From positions 14,657-78,656 of the forward strand of contig JAEZSP010000094.1 in assembly GCA_023421735.1 (NCBI GenBank): 64,000 nucleotides of DNA. Reading direction: 5' to 3'. This DNA comes from Bacillota bacterium. GTDB taxonomy: Bacteria > Bacillota_A > Clostridia > Christensenellales > Aristaeellaceae. A program made the position numbers and the translations under genes. The notes beneath the pieces are model-generated. The model saw nothing but the letters and a program-made list of their open reading frames with translations. It did no database searches and was not told the origin of the DNA. Numbering within the stretch: the stretch's first letter is position 1; every line of letters begins with the position of its first letter. Below, piece by piece: positions 1 through 6,866 of the stretch.

Positions 1-1
1 G

Positions 2-724
2 GCCATCGCGCGCGACCGCTGGCGGCTCTACAAAATGGAGGAGCGGTTGCGGCAGGTGAATCTGGGCGGCACGGCGGTGGGGCGATCGGACAACGCGTCG
101 CGCAAGTACCGCTTTCAGGTGGTGGAAAACCTCCGGCAGCTGACGCAGATGGGGCTGGCGCCGGCGGAGTACCCTATGGACATCACGCAGAACAACGACG
201 TGTTTGTGGAAGCAAGCGGGCTTTTAAAGGCGCTGGCGGTAAACCTGATGAAGATTGCAAACGACATACGGCTCATGGCCTCCGGCCCGCGCGGCGGCCT
301 TGGGGAGCTGCGACTCAAGGCACTGCAGCAGGGATCGACCATCATGCCTGGCAAGGTCAACCCCGTGATTCCCGAAATGATCATCCAATGCGCCATTCGA
401 ACGATCGCAAACGACACCGCCATCACCATGGCGGCTGCGCACGGCGAATTTGAGCTGAACGCCTTTTTCCCGCTGATTGCGGATTGCATTCTGGAATCTT
501 TGCATCTGATGACCCGGGCAACGGACCTTTTCCGGGAAAAGTGCGTGGATGTGCTCGAAGCCGATGGGGATGCGTGCCGGAGACATCTCGACCGTTCGTT
601 TGCGTTTGCGACCGCGTATGCGGATAAACTCGGGTACGACGCCGTCGCGCGGGTGATCAAGGAGGCGAAGACACCCGAAGAAGCGCGTGCGGTGCTCGAC
701 AGGCTTGAACGTGAGGGAAATTGA
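2..724 (+). CDS. Aspartate ammonia-lyase / fumarate lyase family, 3' portion
   Basis: C-terminal part of a fumarate-lyase superfamily enzyme; the 5' end lies before the window. The reading frame is open from base 2. The fumarate lyase signature GSTIMPGKVNP is intact, and a GGTAVG stretch upstream is typical of aspartase and class II fumarase. These homotetramers build their active sites from three subunits, and the Ser of the signature loop is the catalytic base; aspartase deaminates aspartate to fumarate. The short C-terminal helical tail (DKLGYDAVARVIKEA) fits the family. Aspartase is preferred because of the neighbours' general anaerobic character, but argininosuccinate lyase-like or class II fumarase functions cannot be separated from this fragment alone. 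No terminator is obvious before the next promoter. Confidence 0.85.
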   Translation, partial: AIARDRWRLYKMEERLRQVNLGGTAVGRSDNASRKYRFQVVENLRQLTQMGLAPAEYPMDITQNNDVFVEASGLLKALAVNLMKIANDIRLMASGPRGGLGELRLKALQQGSTIMPGKVNPVIPEMIIQCAIRTIANDTAITMAAAHGEFELNAFFPLIADCILESLHLMTRATDLFREKCVDVLEADGDACRRHLDRSFAFATAYADKLGYDAVARVIKEAKTPEEARAVLDRLEREGN

Positions 725-779
725 TTGACCTTTTATGCGGGACGCGCGGCTGGCGCATCCCCTTTTTTGAATCCGAAAA

Positions 780-808
780 TTGACTTTTTCAAGGCGCGAT
801 GATAGAAT
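780..808 (+). promoter_or_regulatory. Sigma-A-like promoter of the serine hydrolase gene
   Basis: TTGACT (780-785), 17-bp spacer, TAGAAT (803-808). The expected transcription start falls at about 815, which is the A of the ATG, so the message appears leaderless. Confidence 0.65.
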
Positions 809-814
809 ACACAC

Positions 815-1852
815 ATGAATGAGATTGCAGAACTGTTGAAAAGTCGAATGGATTCGGGCATTGCGGACGGCGTATTTCCATCTGCCGTCGCGGCAGTTGG
901 AAAAGGCGAGACGCTCCTCGCGCGGGCACATGTTGGCCATCTATCAGAAGGGGACAAGCGCCCGGTGAACGTTGATACGCGCTACGACATGGCGTCGATC
1001 ACGAAGATACTGGCGCCGACGATGCTCGCGCTGCGCGCCATTGAGCAGGGCGAACTGACCCTGCTCGATTCGATCGGTCGGTTTTTTGATGCGCCTGCGG
1101 ACAAGCGGGATATTTCCGTTGAGCAGCTCATGACGCATACGAGCGGGATATCCCCCCACTTTGATCTACGCGAAGAGGCGCGGGACGCGGACGACGCGCT
1201 CGCCGCCATCCTGTGCCATCCGCTCGTGGGAACGCCGGGCGACATGCCGCGCTACAGCTGCATGGGCTACATCATACTGGGAAAGATGCTCGAAAAGGTC
1301 TACGGCGAGCGGCTGGACATCGCCGCGCAGATGGAGGTCTTTGCGCCGCTTAGCATGGCGCACACATCGTATCGCCCCAAGGGCGACAACATCGCGGCCA
1401 CGGAGATTGACCCGCAGACTGGACTGCCGCTTGTGGGCGTGGTGCACGACGAAAACGCGCGCTTTCTAGGCGGGGTATCCGCCAATGCGGGCGTTTTTTC
1501 GGACATCACGGACATGGCAAAGTACGCCGTGATGCTCGCACAAATGGGCGGCGACTTCCTCTCCCCCGTGACGATGCGCGCGGCGATCCGAAACCGTACG
1601 CCCGTGGGCGACCAGCACCGGGGATTGGGCTTTCAATTGGGCGGTACGTGGGGTTGTTTTCTGGGCGCGCTGTTGCCGCAGGAGGCGTTTGGGCATACAG
1701 GCTTTACGGGAACGTCGATCGCGGTCGATCCCGAGACGGGCTTCTGGGCGGTGCTTTTGACAAACCGCGTGAATCCGAGCCGCGAACGCACCGGCATCCC
1801 GCGCTTCCGGCGCGCATTCCACAACGCGCTTTACGCGGCGGCCATGCGATAA
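815..1852 (+). CDS. Serine hydrolase, class C beta-lactamase/DD-peptidase fold
   Basis: 345-residue beta-lactamase-related protein. The catalytic SxxK motif is S61-I-T-K64 within YDMASITK, a Tyr-Ser-Cys at about 147 stands in for the YxN box, and a GHTGFTG near the C-terminus replaces the KTG box. No signal peptide or transmembrane segment is visible, so it is probably cytoplasmic. Members act as esterases, D-aminopeptidases or penicillin-binding-protein-like hydrolases; substrate is not predictable. The ATG sits only six bases after the -10 box and has no Shine-Dalgarno sequence. The only nearby internal Met (residue 12) also lacks one. A second, longer serine hydrolase of the same superfamily lies at 44708-46168. 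Confidence 0.85.
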   Translation: MNEIAELLKSRMDSGIADGVFPSAVAAVGKGETLLARAHVGHLSEGDKRPVNVDTRYDMASITKILAPTMLALRAIEQGELTLLDSIGRFFDAPADKRDISVEQLMTHTSGISPHFDLREEARDADDALAAILCHPLVGTPGDMPRYSCMGYIILGKMLEKVYGERLDIAAQMEVFAPLSMAHTSYRPKGDNIAATEIDPQTGLPLVGVVHDENARFLGGVSANAGVFSDITDMAKYAVMLAQMGGDFLSPVTMRAAIRNRTPVGDQHRGLGFQLGGTWGCFLGALLPQEAFGHTGFTGTSIAVDPETGFWAVLLTNRVNPSRERTGIPRFRRAFHNALYAAAMR

Positions 1853-1879
1853 CGGGACTCTAAAATCCGTTGCAATTTG

Positions 1880-1907
1880 TTGCATTTCGCGCTTGATCTG
1901 GTATCAT
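1880..1907 (+). promoter_or_regulatory. Promoter of the DUF308 gene
   Basis: TTGCAT (1880-1885), 16-bp spacer, TATCAT (1902-1907). A ribosome binding site AGGAAGG at 1914-1920 follows, which fixes the start of the gene at 1932 rather than at the in-frame ATG at 1893 that overlaps the promoter. Confidence 0.5.
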
Positions 1908-1931
1908 ATTGGCAGGAAGGGATGTGGAATC

Positions 1932-2444
1932 ATGCTCCGAAAATTAAAATGGACGGCGGTCATCATTGCGGTGGCGTGCGTCATCTGCGGTCTCGTACTG
2001 ATCTTCAACCCCGGAACGACGGCGCGCGCGGTGGTGCGCGTATTTGGCTGGCTGGCGCTGATTTCGGGCGGCGTTCACATCGCCCAGTACATGACGGACG
2101 GTAAGAGCCAGCGCGAGTTGACGCGGGGACTGGTGAATCTGCTGGCTGCGCTGATCCTCCTGACGCTCACGGGCAAGATCATCGCGCTTCTCTCCATCGC
2201 GCTGGGCATCTTCGTGCTCGTGGCGAGCTGGTTTGCGATGGGGCCTGCGCTGGATTCCAAAAAGCTCGGGCATCCCTACTGGTGGGTGTCGTTCTCAGCG
2301 GCACTGTTCGGCGCAGTCTTGGGGCTGATCATGATCTTTGCGCCCCTCGCAACGGCGTCCGCCATCGTGGTGCTCGCAGGCCTCGCGCTCCTGGCATACG
2401 GCATTGAGCAGCTTTGGACGATCTTCTTTGTGCTAAATACGTAG
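1932..2444 (+). CDS. DUF308 (HdeD-like) multi-pass membrane protein
   Basis: 170-residue, very hydrophobic protein with about six transmembrane helices arranged as repeated pairs with the pattern xxG..LIFNPGTTA... and ...LIMIFAPLATASAIV..., the internal duplication typical of DUF308/HdeD. In enterobacteria HdeD belongs to an acid-resistance island, but in Bacillota the role of DUF308 proteins is unknown. The start at MLRKLKW is chosen because it follows a ribosome binding site downstream of the promoter. It is monocistronic, ending at a hairpin terminator that doubles as the next promoter region. Confidence 0.8.
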   Translation: MLRKLKWTAVIIAVACVICGLVLIFNPGTTARAVVRVFGWLALISGGVHIAQYMTDGKSQRELTRGLVNLLAALILLTLTGKIIALLSIALGIFVLVASWFAMGPALDSKKLGHPYWWVSFSAALFGAVLGLIMIFAPLATASAIVVLAGLALLAYGIEQLWTIFFVLNT

Positions 2445-2476
2445 ATTCAACCATTTTGCGAAGTCCGAAAAATGTT

Positions 2477-2547
2477 CCCCCGCCGCCGTTGACAGGAGAA
2501 TCCGGATGCGATAAAGTCGCATTGGACAACGGCGACGGGGGGTTTTT
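2477..2547 (+). terminator. Long hairpin with T-run enclosing a promoter
   Basis: CCCCCGCCGCCGTTG (2477-2491) pairs with CAACGGCGACGGGGG (2527-2541), 15 bp with one mismatch, followed by G then TTTTT. The 35-base loop holds an inner stem ATGCGA/TCGCAT (2506-2511, 2517-2522). It should end transcripts of the DUF308 gene. The loop also carries the radical SAM promoter. Confidence 0.6.
2489..2517 (+). promoter_or_regulatory. Promoter of the radical SAM gene, inside the terminator stem-loop
   Basis: TTGACA (2489-2494), 17-bp spacer, TAAAGT (2512-2517). The -35 overlaps the left arm of the upstream terminator. Transcription would start near 2524, so the new message carries only the right arm and cannot form the hairpin. 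Confidence 0.6.
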
Positions 2548-2549
2548 GA

Positions 2550-3620
2550 ATGAATCTGACCACCTTTTTGAATGGCGGGATTCTGCAAATTGCGGACACA
2601 GCGGCACGATTTTATCTCGGCAACCGCAAGGGGCAGGCGTTTTTACGCGGCGCGGTTGGCGGGCTGCGGAAAAACGCACGTTTGCGGGAACAATATGAAA
2701 AAGAGGGCACGCACATCCCGCCTTTTCTGATCGCGAGCGTGGCATCGCGCTGCAACCTTCACTGCGCAGGCTGTTACGCGCGCGCGACGGGCGGATGCAC
2801 GGAAACAAAAAACGACCTGACGGCGGACGAGTGGCGACACGTATTCTCGGAGGCAGAGAAGATCGGCGTATCGTTCATCCTGCTGGCGGGCGGCGAACCG
2901 TTCATGAACCGTGCGGTCATCGAGGCTGCTGCGGAATTTCCGCGCATCATCTTTCCGATTTTCACAAACGGCACGCTGATCGAGGAGAACGACTTAGCCC
3001 TCCTCGACGAACACCGCAACCTCATTCCGGTTCTGAGCCGGGAGGGCGACGACGCGCGCACCGATGCGCGCAGGGGCGCGGGCGTATCGGAAATGGTTTC
3101 CGGGGTATGCGAAAAACTGAACGCGCGCGGTATCCTATATGGCTGTTCCATCACTGCGACGCGCGAAAACATGGACGCCGTAACGGAACCCGCGTTTGCG
3201 CATGCACTGCGGGAGGATGGCTGCGGCGTGGCGTTTTACGTAGAGTATGTTCCGGCCGAAAAAGACACGGAACACCTCGTGCTGACCGGGGAGGACATTG
3301 CGGCGCTCGCCGTGCGGATCGAGGCGCTGCGCGCGGAAAAGGGCATGATCGTCCTCTCCTTCCCCGGCGACGAGGAAGCCATGGGCGGCTGCCTTGCGGC
3401 GGGACGCGGATTTTTCCACATCAATGCGACGGGCGGTGCGGAACCGTGCCCGTTTTCACCGTTTTCCGGAATGAATGTGCGCGATCACGCGCTCATCGAC
3501 GTCATCCGGTCGGACTTTTTTGCGGCTGTGCGCGCGATTGGCGCGGCGGAGGCACAGAACCACACGGGCGGATGCGCGCTGTTCGGCCATCAAAGCGAGG
3601 TCGCGGCGTTCCTGCATTGA
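2550..3620 (+). CDS. Radical SAM protein
   Basis: 356-residue radical SAM enzyme. The 4Fe-4S cluster motif CxxxCxxC is C68/C72/C75 in SRCNLHCAGC, and a GGEPFMN motif about 45 residues on binds SAM. The C-terminal third has a few Cys residues (for example EPCPFSPFSG) but no full SPASM/Twitch array that I can see, so probably one cluster only. An N-terminal helical extension of about 60 residues precedes the barrel. Related clostridial proteins are annotated only as radical SAM; substrate unknown. A G-rich ribosome binding site lies seven bases before the ATG. A strong terminator follows directly, so it is a single-gene unit. Confidence 0.85.
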   Translation: MNLTTFLNGGILQIADTAARFYLGNRKGQAFLRGAVGGLRKNARLREQYEKEGTHIPPFLIASVASRCNLHCAGCYARATGGCTETKNDLTADEWRHVFSEAEKIGVSFILLAGGEPFMNRAVIEAAAEFPRIIFPIFTNGTLIEENDLALLDEHRNLIPVLSREGDDARTDARRGAGVSEMVSGVCEKLNARGILYGCSITATRENMDAVTEPAFAHALREDGCGVAFYVEYVPAEKDTEHLVLTGEDIAALAVRIEALRAEKGMIVLSFPGDEEAMGGCLAAGRGFFHINATGGAEPCPFSPFSGMNVRDHALIDVIRSDFFAAVRAIGAAEAQNHTGGCALFGHQSEVAAFLH

Positions 3621-3637
3621 TTTACCGCTTATGTATC

Positions 3638-3677
3638 GCTGAAAACCCTGATGGCGCAGGGGTTTCAGCTTTTTTTT
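3638..3677 (+). terminator. Intrinsic terminator after the radical SAM gene
   Basis: GCTGAAAACCCTG (3638-3650) and CAGGGGTTTCAGC (3657-3669) form a long near-perfect stem, followed directly by a run of eight T. Confidence 0.9.
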
Positions 3678-3727
3678 ACTCTAAGCCTGCGGAAGACACG
3701 ATGGGGAAAACACAGCAATCCGGGAAA

Positions 3728-3750
3728 AGCATGGCGGTCCTTTCCATGCT
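3728..3750 (+). promoter_or_regulatory. Inverted repeat upstream of the AraC-GyrI gene
   Basis: AGCATGG (3728-3734) and CCATGCT (3744-3750) form a 7-bp inverted repeat immediately before a TATCAT-like -10 element. It could be an operator for the downstream regulator or a local one; no good -35 is visible. Confidence 0.3.
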
Positions 3751-3785
3751 ATCATAAAATCACCGTACGGGAAAGAGGTGATCCG

Positions 3786-4736
3786 ATGAACCGCACACAA
3801 ACCCTGCAGGACGTACTCGACTACATCGACGACAATCGAACCAATGCCCTGTCGGTCGCAATGATCGCAGATCGGGGCGGATATTCCGCGTATCATTTCA
3901 GCCGAATCTTCACCGAAGAAATCGACATTCCCGTGATGTCTTATGTCACCTGGCGCAGATTACAATATGCGTTATACGACTTATCCCTTGGCAAAAAGGT
4001 GATTGACGTCGCAATGGAATACGGCTTCGAGACGCACGGCGGATTCACAAAGGCATTTGTCCATTGGTTTGGGTTTCCGCCTTTTCTTTGCCGCCTGCGC
4101 CTAACCGTTCATCCACCCACAAGGCCGAATGTCCAAATGATCAAAAACAAGTTTTTAGGAGGAAATGCAATGAGTCCCCATATCATGGAATTAACCCCAT
4201 TTCCAGCGGTGGGTTATCCCACCCGCCACAGAAAGGAGCATGTGAACGACACGATTAAGACGCCCTCGTTCTGGGAAACGACAGGCGTAGATTACGGCGC
4301 CCTCTTATCAAAGCTATACGACACGTTCCCGAAATCCAAGCATCTGGAGATCACCATGTGCTATGACTTGAATGAGAGCACCGGCGAATTCACCTATCTG
4401 GTGGGCAGAGGGATCGACAATCCCGACGATCTGGCGAACATACGGCCCGATATGACGCGGGTTGACATCGCCGGAGGCTTATATGCCATTTTTTCAACGC
4501 CGCCCGCCGTCGGTTCGCAGCTTTCACAAACCATACAGGATACCTGGAATGAAATCTTCCTACACTGGCTTCCACAGTCCGAGTTCGAATATGACGAGAT
4601 GCGCTACGATTTTGGATACCACGATCACCGGGAACACGGATGGTACTTTGACGGCAAGGAACAAATCGACATTTACATTCCGATCCGCCAACGCGAAGAA
4701 GAGGTACGCAAATCACAGTTACGGGCAAGCCGTTAA
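3786..4736 (+). CDS. AraC-type regulator with C-terminal GyrI-like effector domain
   Basis: 316 residues. Residues 1-105 form a two-helix-turn-helix AraC DNA-binding domain (SVAMIADRGGYSAYHFSRIF and VIDVAMEYGFETHGGFTKAF); residues from about 130 resemble the GyrI/Rob-type effector-binding domain, which binds small, often cationic, ligands and drives drug-efflux or stress genes. The order (DNA binding first, effector second) matches SoxS/Rob-like clostridial regulators. The start after GAAAGAGGTGAT is preferred to an upstream in-frame ATG. A very good internal ribosome binding site and ATG precede the effector domain. No obvious target gene adjoins it. Confidence 0.85.
   Translation: MNRTQTLQDVLDYIDDNRTNALSVAMIADRGGYSAYHFSRIFTEEIDIPVMSYVTWRRLQYALYDLSLGKKVIDVAMEYGFETHGGFTKAFVHWFGFPPFLCRLRLTVHPPTRPNVQMIKNKFLGGNAMSPHIMELTPFPAVGYPTRHRKEHVNDTIKTPSFWETTGVDYGALLSKLYDTFPKSKHLEITMCYDLNESTGEFTYLVGRGIDNPDDLANIRPDMTRVDIAGGLYAIFSTPPAVGSQLSQTIQDTWNEIFLHWLPQSEFEYDEMRYDFGYHDHREHGWYFDGKEQIDIYIPIRQREEEVRKSQLRASR
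4157..4172 (+). promoter_or_regulatory. Internal ribosome binding site and in-frame ATG
   Basis: AGGAGG (4157-4162) lies seven bases before an in-frame ATG (4170) at the start of the GyrI-like domain (MSPHIMELTPF). Ribosomes could make the effector domain alone, or the gene may be a fusion of two formerly adjacent genes that kept the second start site. Confidence 0.55.
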
Positions 4737-4758
4737 GGCGATACCGCACGAACCATAC

Positions 4759-4793
4759 GTGCCGACGAAGTGACTTCGCCGGCACGCTTTTTA
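4759..4793 (+). terminator. Intrinsic terminator after the AraC-GyrI gene
   Basis: CGTGCCG-CGAAGT stem pairs with ACTTCG-CGGCACG around a single-base turn, followed by CTTTTT. Confidence 0.85.
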
Positions 4794-4833
4794 GGTATTA
4801 GGAAACACGATTCCTTTTACGCGGTATTGCGCG

Positions 4834-5017
4834 CCTAGTACTCCGTCCATGACAGAAGCGATGGAATTCGGCGCGACACTTTTGTTCCTGGCGCGAAGCC
4901 GGAGCGCAGGCGTAGCAGGCAGGGGCGGACTTTCCGCCTACGTCAAGCGGAGAGCGGCAAAGCCAGGGACGAAAGGGACCGCCGAAAACGCGGTTCTGTT
5001 GTGGATAGAGTACTAGG
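4834..5017 (+). ncRNA. 184-nt structured repeat element, copy A (candidate RNA or MITE-like)
   Basis: The whole element folds on itself. Its termini CCTAGTACTC (4834-4843) and GAGTACTAGG (5008-5017) are perfect inverted repeats. Inside, 4846-4857 pairs with 4994-5005 (12 bp), 4867-4873 with 4980-4986 (7 bp), and 4879-4892 with 4962-4975 (14 bp). Several pairs are G-U if read as plus-strand RNA and would be A-C mismatches on the other strand. An inner stem pairs GGCGTAG with CTACGTC. Between the 14-bp stem and the inner stem lie two core strands, GCGCGAAGCCGGAGCGCAG (4891-4909) and CAAGCGGA...GCAAAGC, which recur in copy C. No ORF. The right terminus overlaps the stop codon of the DUF4037 gene. 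It may be a mobile hairpin element, a trans-acting RNA or both; no promoter was identified. Confidence 0.6.
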
Positions 5018-6080
5018 ATTCGTACAACCTACGCAGACGCGGCAGGTATTCCGCAGTTTCACACAGAACGGTGAGGTTGCCGACGGTTGAAAGCGCGCCG
5101 ATGGGCGGGAGTACGCTCAGCGGCTGATCCGCGATCAGATCATGGATCGCATCCGCGACAGCGTCGGAGGCGACGACCTTGATGTCGCGGGTAAAATAGG
5201 AATGGATCGACGTCTCGATGGGCGGGGTGAGTCCCGCTTCGTTGTGCACCTCGATCATAATCGCCTGCGCGCGGGCGATGGAAATCTCGCGCTCTTCCCC
5301 GTCGTGCGCATGGAGTGCGCGTGCGAGCATGGGTTCGAGCGCAGACGCGATCTGCAATTCCTGAAACGCGGTGCCAAACCATTTTGCATAGGGCGCGAAC
5401 CGCTTTTCATAGAGAAATGCGAGATGCATGAGCCGATGCGCGATGCGCGCCGCAATGATGCGCGATCCGAGGTCGTCGCCCCGCCCAACGGTGCGCTTGA
5501 CGAACGCGCGCTCTTCCGCGATCGCCGCCCAGTCGGAATAGAGGAGGTACAGCCACACGTCGCGCGGATAGGCGGCGAGCTTTTGAAACACCTGTGAAAG
5601 GCCGAGATCGTCGCGGAACAGCCTTCCGCGCGCAAACGTCAAAAGCCGCTGTTCCGAGAATGCGAGCCATTCGCCGGGCAATATCCCCTCGACGCTCGCC
5701 CGGCCGATCTGCTCCAAAAGGAAGTCCTCCGGTGCCAGGATATTGACGCGGGGGCGGAATTCATCCTCGTTTTGCGCCATGGCGGCTACGCCGCGCGCAT
5801 CCGGCGCGCCGAAGCCCACGGGGAATCCTCGAAACGTGCGGGGCAGATGCGCGCGCAGTGCAGATTCAATCGTGCCCTTTAACGCATCCGCGCAATCCTT
5901 GGGAAATACGAACAGGCGAGGACCCCAATCGTGATCGCGGGACACCTCGTCGTCATAGCCGAGCACATCCGAGCCTGAGCCCAGAAGGCCCGCCGAATAT
6001 GCGAGCAGCGGAAACTGTTGCGCGAGGATTGGCCCGACGCATTCCGCATAAAACGCTTCGCAAAGCGTCATTCCATTCAA
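5013..6080 (-). CDS. DUF4037 protein (nucleotidyltransferase-like)
   Basis: 355 residues. The N-terminal region has a nucleotidyltransferase-like signature, LLGSGSDVLGYDDEVSRDHDWGPR, characteristic of DUF4037 proteins (Gly-Ser followed by Asp pairs that would bind metal-nucleotide). The C-terminal part is helical with a repeated pattern of Arg and Leu. The family has no assigned substrate; relatives resemble aminoglycoside or tRNA nucleotidyltransferases. The start follows an AGGGGG ribosome binding site. The final Ser codon and TAG stop lie within the right terminus of the structured repeat, so the element fixed the C-terminus. A second nucleotidyltransferase-type gene lies at 18367-19119. 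Confidence 0.8.
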   Translation of the reverse strand: MNGMTLCEAFYAECVGPILAQQFPLLAYSAGLLGSGSDVLGYDDEVSRDHDWGPRLFVFPKDCADALKGTIESALRAHLPRTFRGFPVGFGAPDARGVAAMAQNEDEFRPRVNILAPEDFLLEQIGRASVEGILPGEWLAFSEQRLLTFARGRLFRDDLGLSQVFQKLAAYPRDVWLYLLYSDWAAIAEERAFVKRTVGRGDDLGSRIIAARIAHRLMHLAFLYEKRFAPYAKWFGTAFQELQIASALEPMLARALHAHDGEEREISIARAQAIMIEVHNEAGLTPPIETSIHSYFTRDIKVVASDAVADAIHDLIADQPLSVLPPIGALSTVGNLTVLCETAEYLPRLRRLYES

Positions 6081-6134
6081 TTTGATCCCCCTCTCTTTAC
6101 GTTCATATGGTATCTTCGTATCGAGGTGATATGG

Positions 6135-6866
6135 ATGAAACTAACCTTCGTCGGCACAAGTCACGGCGTGCCGGAAGCAAACCGCAAGTGCGCATGCCTA
6201 TTGATCACTGTGGGAGAAAACCATTACATCGTCGACGCGGGATTCCCGCTCGTAACGGCGCTTCGGCCTCTGCACATCTACCCGCACGCGCTCAAGGGCG
6301 TTTTTTTAACGCACATGCACGGAGACCACGCAAACGGCCTGATCGAACTGGTCGACCTTTTGACCTGGCAATTCAAGGACGCGCATCCCGCGATCTACGT
6401 GCCGGAAATCGCCGCCGGGGAAGCCATCCGGGGATGGCTTGCCGTCACGCACGGCGGGAAGGGGCTGGAGAACATGCCGGAAATCAAGGAGGTAACGGAA
6501 GGCGCGTTTTACGACGACGGGATTCTGCGCATGACGGCGATTTCAAACGATCATTTGCCGGACAGGCCGTCCTATTCCTATCTCGCGGAGGCGGAGGGAA
6601 AGCGCGTGGTCTTCTCGGGCGATTTGGGCTTTGATGCCTATGCGGATTTCCCGCGCGCCGCATTCGAGGCGGAGAACGACATCGTGGTGACCGAGGCAGC
6701 GCACAACCGCCTCACGGACGCGAAGGACATCTTCGCGCGGGTGCGGACAAAACGGCTGATTGTGAGCCATGTCGTGCCGTGGAACGAGCCGGAGGTCGCG
6801 CGGCTGCGTCCGCTCGTCCCCTACCCGGTGACGCTCGCCTTTGACGGCATGGCGATCACAATTTAA
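6135..6866 (+). CDS. Metallo-beta-lactamase-fold hydrolase, RNase Z-like
   Basis: 243 residues beginning MKLTFVGTSHGVPE, a start typical of RNase Z and phosphodiesterase-like members of the metallo-beta-lactamase superfamily. The zinc motif HxHxDH is H60-M-H62-G-D64-H65; a further Asp (GDLGFD) and His (SHV) complete the two-metal site. The long exosite arm of canonical RNase Z is not evident, so a broad phosphodiesterase or other hydrolase is equally possible. A GAGGTGAT ribosome binding site precedes the chosen ATG. It is transcribed divergently from the DUF4037 gene and its last codons overlap the 3' end of the convergent GH42 gene by 11 bases. Confidence 0.85.
   Translation: MKLTFVGTSHGVPEANRKCACLLITVGENHYIVDAGFPLVTALRPLHIYPHALKGVFLTHMHGDHANGLIELVDLLTWQFKDAHPAIYVPEIAAGEAIRGWLAVTHGGKGLENMPEIKEVTEGAFYDDGILRMTAISNDHLPDRPSYSYLAEAEGKRVVFSGDLGFDAYADFPRAAFEAENDIVVTEAAHNRLTDAKDIFARVRTKRLIVSHVVPWNEPEVARLRPLVPYPVTLAFDGMAITI

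Noticed and set aside
4834..5017. Insertion sequence or transposase remnant
   Set aside because: No coding capacity for a transposase and no clear target-site duplication at the flanks; the internal wobble pairing fits an RNA better, although a non-autonomous element is not excluded.
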